A stretch of 50,740 bases of DNA, taken from positions 1 to 50,740 of the forward strand of contig NZ_LABX01000054.1 of the NCBI RefSeq assembly GCF_001043915.1, given 5' to 3'. Origin of the DNA: Methylobacterium aquaticum (GTDB taxonomy: Bacteria > Pseudomonadota > Alphaproteobacteria > Rhizobiales > Beijerinckiaceae). Under the pieces are notes generated by a model. It was given only the letters and a program-made list of their open reading frames with translations. It ran no database searches and was not told where the DNA came from. Shown here in pieces: positions 1-8,079 of this stretch; the stretch's first letter is position 1, and each line of letters opens with the position of its first letter. The position numbers were made by a program, and so were the translations under genes.

Positions 1-269
1 GCCGCGTGCTGGCCGAGGCCGCAGGGCGCTGGCCGCTCCAGGGGGCCGTCGCGATCCACCGCCACGGCCTGATCCGCCCGGGCGAGGGCATCGTCCTGGT
101 GCTCGCCGCCTCCGCCCACCGCAGCGCCGCCTTCGAGGCGGCAAGCTTCCTGATGGACTACCTCAAGACCCGCGCGCCGTTCTGGAAGCGCGAGCACCAC
201 ACCGACGGGACCCTCGGCGGCTGGGTCGAGGCGATGGAGCACGATGCGGCGGCGGCGGCGCGGTGGTGA
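1..269 (+). CDS. moaE: Molybdopterin synthase catalytic subunit MoaE (C-terminal part, cut by window edge)
   Basis: MoaE is the large subunit of molybdopterin synthase. With thiocarboxylated MoaD it inserts the two dithiolene sulfurs into precursor Z during cytoplasmic molybdenum cofactor synthesis. The frame is open from the left edge, so the start lies outside the window. The visible 89 or so residues contain the family signatures: AVAIHRHG, the run around SAHRSAAFEA that contributes to the active site, and FLMDYLKTRAPFWKRE, whose lysines belong to the catalytic region. The protein ends in an alanine-rich tail before the TGA at 267-269. moaD is probably just upstream, but this cannot be seen. 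Confidence 0.9.
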   Translation, partial: RVLAEAAGRWPLQGAVAIHRHGLIRPGEGIVLVLAASAHRSAAFEAASFLMDYLKTRAPFWKREHHTDGTLGGWVEAMEHDAAAAARW

Positions 270-345
270 GGTGTGAAGCGGGGATACCGAGAATTCGAGC
301 GATCGGGCTGAGGAAACGCTGACGAGCCTGCGGCAGGATCGCGCC

Positions 346-747
346 ATGCCCCGCGATCACAGCTCCCCCGACCCCTTGCCGTTCGACCCGCTGAGCGCGC
401 GTAGTCTCTCGATGGCCTGCGCGCTCATCGGGCTCGTCACCCTCCTCCTCTCCGAGCGGCCGACGCCCGGGGGGGTGATCCTCGCCTGGGCCGGCCTCAT
501 CGGCTGGGTTCTGCTGCGCCTCTTCGGCGGCCGGCCGGCGCGGCCGGCACGCCCGAAGACTCGGCCGCGGCCCGAGCCCGTCGTCGAGGTGGTCGAGGTG
601 TCGGATTGGGCGCCCCGGCGCCCGGCCCCGATCCTGGCCCTCCCCAAGCCGATCCTGACGCCTCCGCCGGAGGGAAGCGCGGGCTGGCAGACCTCCGCCC
701 ATCCCGCCGTGCTCGCCGGCGTGCGGCGCCGGCGCGAGCAGGGGTGA
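346..747 (+). CDS. Small hypothetical membrane protein
   Basis: This is a 133-residue protein of unknown function. Two hydrophobic stretches, about residues 20-37 (MACALIGLVTLLLS) and 44-60 (GVILAWAGLIGWVLL), predict a two-pass inner-membrane protein with a short loop. An Arg/Pro-rich cytoplasmic tail follows, ending RRRREQG. The ATG at 346 follows a weak AGGA. It lies between moaE and the AI-2E transporter on the same strand. Long antisense frames cover the same DNA but have arginine/proline composition typical of high-GC shadows, so I prefer this frame. No family was recognised. Confidence 0.5.
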   Translation: MPRDHSSPDPLPFDPLSARSLSMACALIGLVTLLLSERPTPGGVILAWAGLIGWVLLRLFGGRPARPARPKTRPRPEPVVEVVEVSDWAPRRPAPILALPKPILTPPPEGSAGWQTSAHPAVLAGVRRRREQG

Positions 748-840
748 GGGAAATCAGGATACCGGGTCGCCGAACCGCCGGTCTCGGCTATCTGTCCTGC
801 ACGGCGGCGTGAGGCGCCGCCGGCGGAGACATCACCGGAC

Positions 841-1980
841 ATGCCTGTCATCCCCTCCAAGGACACCGCCCGACTCGACGGGGCGAGCCCTCGCTCCCTC
901 GTCCTCGCCGGGATCGGGGTGGTGTCCTTCACGGCCGTCCTGTTGCTGGCCTGGCACTCGGCCGACACGCTGCTGCTCATCTTCGCCGGCATCCTCTGCG
1001 CGGTCTTCCTCGACGGGCTCACGCATTACCTCGGCCGCGTCGTTCCCCTCGGGCACGGGGCCCGGCTCGCGATCGTGAGCGTGCTGCTGGCGCTCCTGGT
1101 GCTCGGCATGGTCGGGCTCGGCGGCGCCACCGTGGCGGGACAGGCCCAGCGCCTGGGCCAGACGCTCCAGCAGCAATCCGGCACGGTGAAATCCTGGCTC
1201 GACGCCCGCGGGATCGACACCCGCTTCCTCGATCTCGGCAAGCTCAAGGACGCCGCATCGCCCCCCTCCGGCGACGCGGAGGGGGGGCGGCGGAGCACGC
1301 CCATGGCGGGCGGCCTGCCGAGCCCCGGCACGCTCCTGTCGGGCGCCGGCAGCGTGCTCGGCCAAGCCTCGACGGTGGCTTTGGCGGTGTTCGGCGCCAT
1401 CGGCAACGTGTTCATCGTGGTGGTGCTCGGCCTGTTCGTGGCGGCCGATCCGCGGACCTACCGCGACGGGCTCCTGCGCTTCGTGCCCTCGCGCCACCGC
1501 ACCCATGCGGCCTCGGTCGCCGACGACATCGGCATCACCTTGCGCCACTGGCTGTTCGGCCAGCTCGTCGTCATGGCGGCGATCTTCGTCTGCGTCTGGC
1601 TGGGCTTAAGCCTCGTCGGCATCGACGGCTCCCTGGTGCTGGGGCTCCAGGCCGGCCTGCTCTGCTTCATCCCGACCATCGGGGCCCTGGTCGCCGGCAT
1701 CATCATCGTGCTGGCCTCCCTCGCCTCGGGGCTGAAGGGGGTGATTGCCGGCCTGTGCGTCTACCTGCTGGTGCAGACGCTGGAGAGCTACGTGCTGACG
1801 CCCTTCGTGCAGAAGCGGGCCCTCGACATCCCGCCCGCCACGCTGTTCGCCGGCCAGATCCTGCTCGGCGTGCTGTTCGGCCTGTGGGGCGTCGCCCTGG
1901 CCCTGCCCCTGATGGCGGTCGCCAAGGTGCTGCTCGACCGGCTCTACCTCCAGGACACGCTGGGGGAGGGTGTGGGCTGA
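841..1980 (+). CDS. AI-2E family transporter (PerM/YdiK-like permease)
   Basis: This 379-residue polytopic membrane protein belongs to the AI-2E/PerM exporter superfamily. Members range from autoinducer-2 exporters to Na+/H+ antiporters, so the substrate is unknown. It has paired N-terminal helices (about residues 20-55), a third helix near 70-95, and a soluble segment of about 100 residues (QRLGQTLQQQ onward) as is usual in the family. Four or five C-terminal helices follow. The stretch ending VQTLESYVLTPFVQ and the later GVLFGLWGVALALPLMA are classic family signatures. The ATG at 841 has GGAGA about 10 bases upstream. It is convergent with gshB. Confidence 0.88.
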   Translation: MPVIPSKDTARLDGASPRSLVLAGIGVVSFTAVLLLAWHSADTLLLIFAGILCAVFLDGLTHYLGRVVPLGHGARLAIVSVLLALLVLGMVGLGGATVAGQAQRLGQTLQQQSGTVKSWLDARGIDTRFLDLGKLKDAASPPSGDAEGGRRSTPMAGGLPSPGTLLSGAGSVLGQASTVALAVFGAIGNVFIVVVLGLFVAADPRTYRDGLLRFVPSRHRTHAASVADDIGITLRHWLFGQLVVMAAIFVCVWLGLSLVGIDGSLVLGLQAGLLCFIPTIGALVAGIIIVLASLASGLKGVIAGLCVYLLVQTLESYVLTPFVQKRALDIPPATLFAGQILLGVLFGLWGVALALPLMAVAKVLLDRLYLQDTLGEGVG

Positions 1981-2039
1981 CGCGCTCTCCCAACGCGATG
2001 CCGCGCCGTCAGGGCGAAAAGACGAAGCGCGAGCCTCGC

Positions 2040-2061
2040 CTCTCCCCGCGGGCGGGGAGAG
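2040..2061. terminator. Hairpin between convergent transporter and gshB genes
   Basis: CTCTCCCC (2040-2047) pairs with GGGGAGAG (2054-2061) around a GC loop. It lies in the 131-bp gap between the two converging stop codons, so it could end transcription from both sides. No T-run is present on either strand. The same CTCTCCCC/GGGGAGAG type of palindrome is common between genes in Rhizobiales, so it may be a repeat as much as a terminator. Confidence 0.5.
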
Positions 2062-2111
2062 CAGAAACCAACGCCTCTTCTCTCTGTCGAAAAGCCCTGT
2101 CCGCGACGGTT

Positions 2112-3068
2112 CTACGCGCTCTGCGGCTTCGTCACCTTGGCCTCGATCGCGTCCCAGACCGCGACCGCGAGGTCGGGGCCGCCGAGGCGCTTGATCGCCC
2201 GGATGCCGGTCGGCGAGGTGACGTTGATCTCGGTCAGGTTGCCGTCGATCACGTCGATGCCCACCAGGATCAGGCCCCGGCGGCGCAGCTCCGGGCCGAT
2301 CGCGGCGCAGATCTCCCGCTCGCGCGGCGTCAGCGCGGTGGCGCCGCCGGTGCCGCCCCGCACCATGTTGGAGCGGATGTCGTTGGCCGCCGGGACCCGG
2401 TTGACGGCGCCCAGCGGCTCGCCGTCGACCAGGATGATGCGCTTGTCGCCCTCGGTGATGCGCGGCAGGAAGCGCTGCACCACCCAGGGCTCCCGGAAGG
2501 TGACCGAGAACAGGTCGAACATCGAGCCGAAATTCGGGTCGTCGGGCAGGACCCGCAGCACCGCGGCGCCGCCATGGCCGTGCAGCGGCTTCATCACCAC
2601 GGCGCCGTGCTCGGCCCGGAACGCCTCGATCTCCTGCTTGTCACGGGTGATCAGGGTCGGGGGCATCAGCTCCGGATAGGCGGTGACGAACAGCTTCTCG
2701 GGAGCGTTGCGCACCTCGAAGGGGTTGTTCACCACCAGCGTGTGCGGGTGGATGCGCTCCAGGAGGTGCGTCGCCGTGATGTAGGCGAGGTCGAAGGGCG
2801 GGTCCTGGCGCATCAGCACCACGTCGACCGTCGCCAGATCGATCCGCTCCGGGGCGCCGAGGGCCGCATGATCGCCCTCGACATCCTGCACCCGCAGGGG
2901 CTCGACCCGGGCGGTGACGCGCCCGTCGCGCATCGAGAGGCGATCGGGGGTGTAGTGCAGCAGCGTGTGGCCGCGGCTCTGCGCCTCCAGCAGCAGGGCG
3001 AAGGTGGTGTCGCCGGCGATGCGGATCGCCTGGATCGGGTCCATCTGGACCGCGACGGTGAGGGCCAT
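2112..3068 (-). CDS. gshB: Glutathione synthase
   Basis: GshB joins gamma-glutamylcysteine and glycine with ATP to make glutathione, the second step of the pathway. The start at 3068 ([14 protein letters not shown]) gives 318 residues, the usual length (about 315). Upstream in-frame codons have no homologous look. The N-terminal prokaryotic glutathione synthetase domain ([15 protein letters not shown], then the [18 protein letters not shown] region) is followed by an ATP-grasp domain with the glycine-rich phosphate loop [11 protein letters not shown]. The metal- and glycine-binding end reads [11 protein letters not shown]. It appears to be a single-gene unit, divergent from the metY-like gene at 3542. 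Confidence 0.95.
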   Translation of the reverse strand: MALTVAVQMDPIQAIRIAGDTTFALLLEAQSRGHTLLHYTPDRLSMRDGRVTARVEPLRVQDVEGDHAALGAPERIDLATVDVVLMRQDPPFDLAYITATHLLERIHPHTLVVNNPFEVRNAPEKLFVTAYPELMPPTLITRDKQEIEAFRAEHGAVVMKPLHGHGGAAVLRVLPDDPNFGSMFDLFSVTFREPWVVQRFLPRITEGDKRIILVDGEPLGAVNRVPAANDIRSNMVRGGTGGATALTPREREICAAIGPELRRRGLILVGIDVIDGNLTEINVTSPTGIRAIKRLGGPDLAVAVWDAIEAKVTKPQSA

Positions 3069-3439
3069 GTCGGGGATATCTCCGGTCGCCCGGGTTATCG
3101 GGCGGCCCGGGCCCGATGGCAACGGCCGTCGCCGAAGGGAGGCCCCGCGCGGCGATCGCGGCGGGGCCCCAAGTCGGGGAGGAAACGCCCATGAGCGTCG
3201 AAACAGGCAATGCAGGTCTCGTGCCAGAACCAGGACCAAGACGGCTCCTCGCAGGGTCATTCGACGCCGGGCCGATCGCCATGCCGATCGCCCGCACCCG
3301 CCCATCCGGCGACAGCGCGGCGGCGCAGGCCAGTTGTCGCCGTCCGCCTGTCCTCCGGAGGGAGGAGATCGATCTTGTCGGATCCGCCGGATTTGTAGAC
3401 GTTGCTTCTCCATGCAGGCACAGAGCGACCGCAGGGAAG

Positions 3440-3510
3440 CGAATAGTCCGGCTTTATTGAGCCGGCCGGCTTGCCGGAGCGCTTGACCCTCAGGCCCCGC
3501 GGGTCCTAAG
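3440..3510 (+). promoter_or_regulatory. Structured 5' leader of metY; candidate SAM-II-like riboswitch
   Basis: The 473-bp gap between gshB and the sulfhydrylase gene holds no convincing ORF, but its end is strongly structured. TCCGGC (3447-3452) can pair with GCCGGA (3473-3478), enclosing a loop that itself holds GCCGGCCGGC. A second hairpin GACCC (3484-3488) with GGGTC (3500-3504) follows, then CTAAGC, with the start codon at 3542. A stem, CGGCTTGC in the loop, and a second stem before a CTAA motif recall the SAM-II class that controls metA/X/Y genes in alphaproteobacteria. Several consensus positions do not match by eye. Treat it as a candidate only. Confidence 0.3.
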
Positions 3511-3541
3511 CACATCGGCCAAACCGACGCCCGAGGACGCC

Positions 3542-4819
3542 ATGACCGACCGCCAGCCCGGCTTCAACACCCTCGCGATCCATGCCGGCGCGGCGCCGGA
3601 CGCCGCCACCGGCGCCCGGGCGACGCCGATCTACCAGACCACCTCGTTCGTGTTCGACGACGTGGACCATGCCGCCTCGCTGTTCGGGCTCCAGGCATTC
3701 GGCAACATCTACAGCCGCATCACCAACCCGACCAACGCGGTGCTGGAGGAGCGCATCGCCGCGCTCGAAGGCGGCACCGCCGCGGTCGCGGTGGCCTCCG
3801 GCCACGCCGCCGAGTTCCTGGTGATGCACGCCCTGATGCAGCCGGGCGACGAGTTCATCGCCGCCAACAAGCTGTACGGCGGCTCGATCAACCAGTTCAA
3901 CCATTCCTACAAGAACTTCGGCTGGACCGTCGTCTGGGCCGATACCGACGATCCGGCCTCGTTCGAGGCGGCGATCACGCCGCGCACCAAAGCGATCTTC
4001 ATCGAGTCGATCGCCAATCCGGGCGGCGTCATCACCGACATCGCGGCGATCGCGGCCGTCGCCAAGCGCCACAACATCCCGCTCGTCGTCGACAACACCA
4101 TGGCGACGCCGTACCTGATCCGGCCCTTCGAGCACGGCGCCGACATCGTGGTCCACTCGGCCACCAAGTTCCTCGGCGGGCACGGCAACTCGATCGCCGG
4201 CCTGATCGTCGACGGCGGCTCGTTCACCTGGGCGGGCGACGCCCGCTACCCGATGCTGTCGCAGCCGCGGCCGGAATATGCCGGCATGGTCCTCTCCGAG
4301 ACCTTCGGCAATTTCGGCTTCGCCATCGCCGTGCGGGTGCTGGGCCTGCGCGATCTCGGGCCGGCGCTCTCGCCGTTCAACGCCTTCCTGATCATCAACG
4401 GCATCGAGACCCTGCCGCTGCGCATGCAGCGCCATTCCGACAACGCCAAGACCGTGGCCGAGCACCTGAGCCGCCATCCGGCGGTGGCCTGGGTGAGCTA
4501 TCCGGGCCTCGAGACCGACCGTTACCACCAGCTGCACAAGCGCTACTGCCCGCACGGCGCCGGCGCGGTGTTCACCTTCGGCCTCAAGGGCGGCTACGAG
4601 GCCGGCGTGGCCCTGGTCTCGAACCTGAAGCTCTTCTCGCACCTGGCCAATATCGGCGACACCCGCTCGCTGGTGATCCATCCGGCCTCGACCACCCATC
4701 GCCAGCTCACCGACGAGCAGAAGACCCGGGCCGGCGCCGGCCCGGAGGTGGTGCGCCTCTCCATCGGCATCGAGGATGCGCGCGACCTGATCGCCGATCT
4801 CGATCAGGCGCTAGCCTGA
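3542..4819 (+). CDS. metY: O-acetylhomoserine sulfhydrylase (MetY type, Cys/Met metabolism PLP enzyme)
   Basis: This 425-residue fold-type I PLP enzyme of the Cys/Met metabolism family is expected to condense O-acetylhomoserine with sulfide (or methanethiol) to homocysteine (or methionine). The family N-terminus [11 protein letters not shown], the PIYQTTSF segment, the phosphate-binding YSRITNPT, and the Schiff-base lysine in [10 protein letters not shown] (K209 counting from the ATG) are all present. The C-terminal [22 protein letters not shown] and [10 protein letters not shown] are typical of MetY rather than of cystathionine synthases. A paralogue lies 1 kb downstream, separated by a response regulator gene. 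Substrate choice (acetyl versus succinyl ester) cannot be settled by reading. Confidence 0.9.
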   Translation: MTDRQPGFNTLAIHAGAAPDAATGARATPIYQTTSFVFDDVDHAASLFGLQAFGNIYSRITNPTNAVLEERIAALEGGTAAVAVASGHAAEFLVMHALMQPGDEFIAANKLYGGSINQFNHSYKNFGWTVVWADTDDPASFEAAITPRTKAIFIESIANPGGVITDIAAIAAVAKRHNIPLVVDNTMATPYLIRPFEHGADIVVHSATKFLGGHGNSIAGLIVDGGSFTWAGDARYPMLSQPRPEYAGMVLSETFGNFGFAIAVRVLGLRDLGPALSPFNAFLIINGIETLPLRMQRHSDNAKTVAEHLSRHPAVAWVSYPGLETDRYHQLHKRYCPHGAGAVFTFGLKGGYEAGVALVSNLKLFSHLANIGDTRSLVIHPASTTHRQLTDEQKTRAGAGPEVVRLSIGIEDARDLIADLDQALA

Positions 4820-4832
4820 GCCGCAGGCGGTC

Positions 4833-4863
4833 GCCCGGCCGCGACGATCGCGCGCGGCCGGGC
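4833..4863 (+). terminator. Strong hairpin downstream of metY
   Basis: GCCCGGCCGCG (4833-4843) pairs perfectly with CGCGGCCGGGC (4853-4863) around a 9-base loop, starting 14 bases after the metY stop. There is no T-run. It is the only structured element I see in the 458-bp gap to the response regulator gene. That gap has several open frames on both strands, but all have shadow-like Arg/Pro/Gly composition and no recognisable protein. Confidence 0.55.
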
Positions 4864-5277
4864 ACCCTGGAGGATTGGACGGACGGACTCGTTCGCAACC
4901 CGAGCCGCCGTGTCTGCCGCCCCGGTGGACAGGTGGCACCGGGGGTTTCGGCACCGGGCAGGCCGACCCGGCCGGGACGCAGGTCTCGCGGGCAGGTCTC
5001 GGGGCCGGTGCGGGGTCGCCCAGGATGCCACGGCGCCTTCCGCCGGACACGCCGTCTCCGGCAGGACAGCGTCGCGCGCTCGGGAGAGGCTCGGCCCGTC
5101 GTCGGCGAGGCGGGGTGGAATGGGCGGGATGGACCGGTCTTCGAAAGGGATCGGCGCGACGGGGTCCCGCAGCGGGGCGCCCTGCCGCAGGGCTGCCGCG
5201 GCGCGTCCGGCCACGCTTGACCCCCGGGATGCGGACCCATAGGCAGCAACCTTTCGCCCTCCCCCGCATTGGCCGCG

Positions 5278-5712
5278 ATGACATCTGATCCGGACCGAAC
5301 GCCCCACGACCCGCAGCCGGAGGGGCCAGCCCCCGCCTGCGACGGGGGCCCCGTGGTGCTCCTCGTCGAAGATGACGGGCTTCTGCTGATGGAGGCCGCC
5401 GACACCCTGTCGGAAGCCGGCTTCACCGTGCTCGAAGCCCCCCATGCCGATCAGGCGCTCAAGGTGCTGGAGAGCCGCCCCGACGTCGAGGTGCTGATGA
5501 CCGACGTCGACATGCCGCTCGGCTCGATGAACGGCTTTGCCCTCGCCCGTCTGGTGTCGCGGCGCTGGCCGCGCATCCCGGTCCTGGTGGTCTCCGGCAT
5601 GGGAAGCCCCGGACCGCACGATCTGCCGCCGGGCGCCCGCTTCATCCCGAAGCCCTACGCGCCGTCCGCCCTGGTGCGGACGTTGCACGCCACCGTGCGC
5701 CGCGCCGCCTGA
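5278..5712 (+). CDS. Stand-alone response regulator receiver protein
   Basis: This is a 144-residue single-domain CheY-like receiver with no output domain. The acidic pair in LLVEDDG, the phospho-acceptor aspartate in LMTDVDMP (D76 from the ATG at 5278) and the conserved lysine in FIPKPY define an intact phosphorylation site. A TTG three codons earlier (5269) could also start it. It lies between two sulfhydrylase paralogues on the same strand. No histidine kinase is near, so its partner is unknown. In Rhizobiales such receivers often act in phosphorelays or with hybrid kinases encoded elsewhere; that is family knowledge, not shown here. Confidence 0.88.
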   Translation: MTSDPDRTPHDPQPEGPAPACDGGPVVLLVEDDGLLLMEAADTLSEAGFTVLEAPHADQALKVLESRPDVEVLMTDVDMPLGSMNGFALARLVSRRWPRIPVLVVSGMGSPGPHDLPPGARFIPKPYAPSALVRTLHATVRRAA

Positions 5713-5778
5713 TCCCGCGGGGTGCCTTCGCGAAACCCGACACCCGCGTGGCACAGCCCTCGCGCGGATGTCGCATGA

Positions 5779-5810
5779 GACTCCCCGGACTTCAGACTCC
5801 CCGGACTTCC
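5779..5810 (+). repeat. 16-bp tandem duplication directly before a start codon
   Basis: GACTCCCCGGACTTCA (5779-5794) is followed immediately by GACTCCCCGGACTTCC (5795-5810), 15 of 16 identical. The downstream start ATG is at 5814. The unit length is not a multiple of three, so copy-number change would shift any upstream in-frame start (GTG 5748, ATG 5775) relative to the gene. This supports ATG 5814 as the real start. Confidence 0.75.
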
Positions 5811-5813
5811 CCG

Positions 5814-7103
5814 ATGACCGATCCGACCAAGCTCCACTTCGCCACCCGGGCGGTCCATGCCGGCACCGCCCCCGATCCGGCCACCGGCGCCCGGGCGCAG
5901 CCGATCTACTTCACCAACGGCTTCGTGTTCGAGTCGAACGAGCAGGCGGCCGACATCTTCGCCATGCGGGCGACGGGCTTCTCGTATTCCCGCGGCTCGA
6001 ACCCGACCGTGGCGGCGCTCGAGCGCCGCGTCGCCGCGCTGGAGGGCGCCAAGGCCGCCGTGGCGGTGGCGTCCGGCCAGTCGGCGATGCTGCTGGTGCT
6101 GATGACCCTGATGCGCTCGGGCGACGCCTATGTCGCCTCCTCGCGGCTGTTCGGCGGCTCGCTCGGCCTGATGCGCCGGCTGGAGGGCCGCTACGACCTC
6201 GTGCCGCAATTCAGCCGCGGCCTGACGCCGGAGGATTTCGAGGCGGCGATCACGGACAAGACCCGGGCGATCGTCTGCGAATCGATCGTCAATCCCTGCG
6301 GCACGGTGATCGACCTCGAAGGCGTCGCCGCGGTGGCGCACAGGCACGGCCTGCCGCTCATCGTCGACAACACGCTCGCCTCCCCGGCTCTGATCCGGCC
6401 GATCGAGCACGGCGCCGACATCGTGGTCCACTCGACCTCGAAGTTCCTGTCGGGCTCCGGCACGGTGATCGGCGGCCTCGTCTGCGACGGCGGCCGCTTC
6501 GACTGGCCCGCATCGGGCCGCTACAACCTGATCACCGAGCCCTGGCCCGACTATGACGGGCTCGTCGTCTCGGAGCGCTTCCCCGAGACCGCCTTCGCGG
6601 TCGCCTGCCGGCTGTTCGGCCTGCGCGACCTCGGCCCCGGCCTGTCGCCGATGAACGCCTTCCTGACGCTCACCGGCACCGAGACCCTGCCGCTGCGCAT
6701 GGAGCGCCATTGCGCCAACGCGCGTGCCGTCGCGGCCTTCCTCAAGGATCACCCGAAGGTGGCGTGGGTGAGCTATCCGTCCCTGCCCGGCCAGCCCGGC
6801 GAGGCGATGGCGAACCGCTACGCGCCGATGGGCGCCGGCGCGATCTTCACCGTCGGCTTCAAGGGCGGCGAGAAGGCGGCGCAAGCCTTCATCACCGGGC
6901 TCGGCCTGATCTCGCACCTCGTCAATATCGGCGAGATCAAGTCCCTGGCGATCCATCCGGCGACGACCACCCACCGCCAGCTTCCCGCCGCCGACAAGGA
7001 CGCGGCCCGGGTCGGCCCCGACACCGTGCGCCTCTCGATCGGCCTCGAATCGGTCGAGGACCTGATCGCCGACGTGGCGCAGTCCCTCGACGCCCTCGAC
7101 TGA
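5814..7103 (+). CDS. O-acetylhomoserine/O-succinylhomoserine sulfhydrylase paralogue (PLP enzyme)
   Basis: This second Cys/Met metabolism PLP enzyme, 429 residues from ATG 5814, is clearly homologous to the gene at 3542 but well diverged. Shared landmarks are RAVHAGTAPDPATGARAQPIY, YSRGSNPTV, the PLP lysine in STSKFLSGSG (K210), and the C-terminal LGLISHLVNIGEIKSLAIHP. Aromatic and loop residues before YSRGSNPTV differ (FTNGFVFESNEQ instead of [12 protein letters not shown]), so it may prefer a different ester or thiol. Upstream starts at 5748 and 5775 are open, but they read through a tandem repeat and add no homologous sequence. The pair looks like an old duplication, and redundancy in homocysteine synthesis is the simplest role. 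Confidence 0.88.
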   Translation: MTDPTKLHFATRAVHAGTAPDPATGARAQPIYFTNGFVFESNEQAADIFAMRATGFSYSRGSNPTVAALERRVAALEGAKAAVAVASGQSAMLLVLMTLMRSGDAYVASSRLFGGSLGLMRRLEGRYDLVPQFSRGLTPEDFEAAITDKTRAIVCESIVNPCGTVIDLEGVAAVAHRHGLPLIVDNTLASPALIRPIEHGADIVVHSTSKFLSGSGTVIGGLVCDGGRFDWPASGRYNLITEPWPDYDGLVVSERFPETAFAVACRLFGLRDLGPGLSPMNAFLTLTGTETLPLRMERHCANARAVAAFLKDHPKVAWVSYPSLPGQPGEAMANRYAPMGAGAIFTVGFKGGEKAAQAFITGLGLISHLVNIGEIKSLAIHPATTTHRQLPAADKDAARVGPDTVRLSIGLESVEDLIADVAQSLDALD

Positions 7104-7151
7104 CCCCCGCGGCGCCCGGATCATCGCCGGACGCCGCTTGCCTCATGCTCC

Positions 7152-7166
7152 GAACAAATGTAGAAC
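7152..7166. promoter_or_regulatory. LexA (SOS) box upstream of ssb
   Basis: GAAC (7152-7155), seven bases, GAAC (7163-7166) is an exact match to the alphaproteobacterial LexA operator, GTTC-N7-GTTC, read on the opposite strand. It lies 154 bp before the ssb start in the gap after the sulfhydrylase gene. Repression by LexA and induction on DNA damage is the expected consequence. The promoter itself was not pinned down. Confidence 0.6.
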
Positions 7167-7319
7167 AATCTCCGGCCTCCGGCCTGTGTGCAGCGGGCAA
7201 AACGGCGTCCCTGCCCTTGCCGGCCCCGGCCTGTTTGGCCCAACTCGCGGACCCGAAGCGGTGGTCCGCGGCGTCGGCCGGGCATGCGCCCGAGTGAGAT
7301 GGAACGAGAGGAGAGCGGG

Positions 7320-7877
7320 ATGGCGGGCAGCGTGAACAAGGTGATCCTGGTGGGCAATCTCGGGCGCGACCCCGAGACCCGCCGGCTGGCCTCCGGCGAT
7401 CCGGTGGTGAACCTGCGCCTGGCCACGTCGGAGTCCTGGAAGGACAAGGCGACCGGCGAGCGCAAGGAAAAGACCGAGTGGCACTCGGTCGTGATCTACA
7501 ACGAGAACCTCGCCCGCGTCGCCGAGCAATACCTGCGCAAGGGCTCGAAGGTCTATGTCGAGGGCCAGCTCCAGACCCGCAAGTGGCAGGACCAGTCCGG
7601 CGTCGAGAAATACACGACCGAGATCGTGCTCCAGCGCTTCCGCGGCGAACTGACGATCCTCGACGGCCGTGGCGGCGGGGCCGAGGGCGGCATGAGCGAG
7701 ATGGGCGGCGACGACATGGGCGGCGGCCAGATCAGCCGCGGCGGGGATTACGGCGGCGGCGGCGGGCGCAGCAGCGGCGGACGCGCGGCCGGCGGTGGCG
7801 AGCGGCGCCCGGCGCCGTCGTCGAGCGGCGGCAACCAGAAGCGCTACGACGACCTCGACGACGATATCCCGTTCTAG
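7320..7877 (+). CDS. ssb: Single-stranded DNA-binding protein
   Basis: SSB coats single-stranded DNA during replication, repair and recombination and recruits partners through its C-terminal tip. The ATG at 7320 follows GAGAGGAGAG and gives 185 residues. An OB fold covers about 1-112, from [16 protein letters not shown] through [13 protein letters not shown] and [13 protein letters not shown] to [24 protein letters not shown] Gly/Arg/Ser-rich linker follows (about 118-172), then the acidic tip DLDDDIPF, which binds partners such as RecO, PriA and exonuclease I. An SOS box sits upstream. The stop codon abuts a hairpin that probably acts as terminator. Confidence 0.97.
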   Translation: MAGSVNKVILVGNLGRDPETRRLASGDPVVNLRLATSESWKDKATGERKEKTEWHSVVIYNENLARVAEQYLRKGSKVYVEGQLQTRKWQDQSGVEKYTTEIVLQRFRGELTILDGRGGGAEGGMSEMGGDDMGGGQISRGGDYGGGGGRSSGGRAAGGGERRPAPSSSGGNQKRYDDLDDDIPF

Positions 7878-7978
7878 GCGGATCGGCGTCGGCGGGCCGA
7901 CGCAAGTCCGCTTAAATTGTTGTTTTGTGGCTGGTTTTGGTCGAAGAATTTGTGGAACGCCGGTTACCGGCGAGCAGC
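7878..7978. repeat. Degenerate copy of the 105-bp double-hairpin repeat; also the likely ssb terminator
   Basis: Starting at the base after the ssb stop, GCGGA...GCGTCGGC (7878-7893) pairs with GCCGACGC...TCCGC (7896-7911) through two stem blocks with a small internal loop. It is followed by CTTAAATT-TTGTTTTGT, matching the linker of the intact copy at 16085-16189. The right half, to about 7978, is only loosely similar. The first hairpin followed by a T-rich stretch would make an effective terminator for ssb. Confidence 0.5.
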
Positions 7979-8002
7979 GCCCGGTCACGACGTGACCGGG
8001 CG
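7979..8002. terminator. Perfect inverted repeat after ssb
   Basis: GCCCGGTCAC (7979-7988) pairs with GTGACCGGGC (7992-8001) with a three-base loop. It is followed by TATCGTTGT. It sits in the 633-bp gap between ssb and the Tad-like operon and could act as a second terminator or be part of a repeat. Confidence 0.45.
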
Positions 8003-8079
8003 TATCGTTGTCTGCGGGCGGGATGTGCAGCGAACGGTGACACGGCGCCGGCCCAGCGCGACCGGTTCCACGGAAGCCG

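Noticed and set aside
163..1022. Minus-strand open frames over moaE, the small membrane protein and the transporter start
   Set aside because: Arg/Pro-rich shadows; the plus-strand frames have clear families or membrane helices.
4820..5277. Several 95-240 residue open frames on both strands between metY and the response regulator
   Set aside because: All have Arg/Pro/Gly/Ser-rich composition, no ribosome sites and no recognisable protein; I treat the region as non-coding with a hairpin at 4833-4863.
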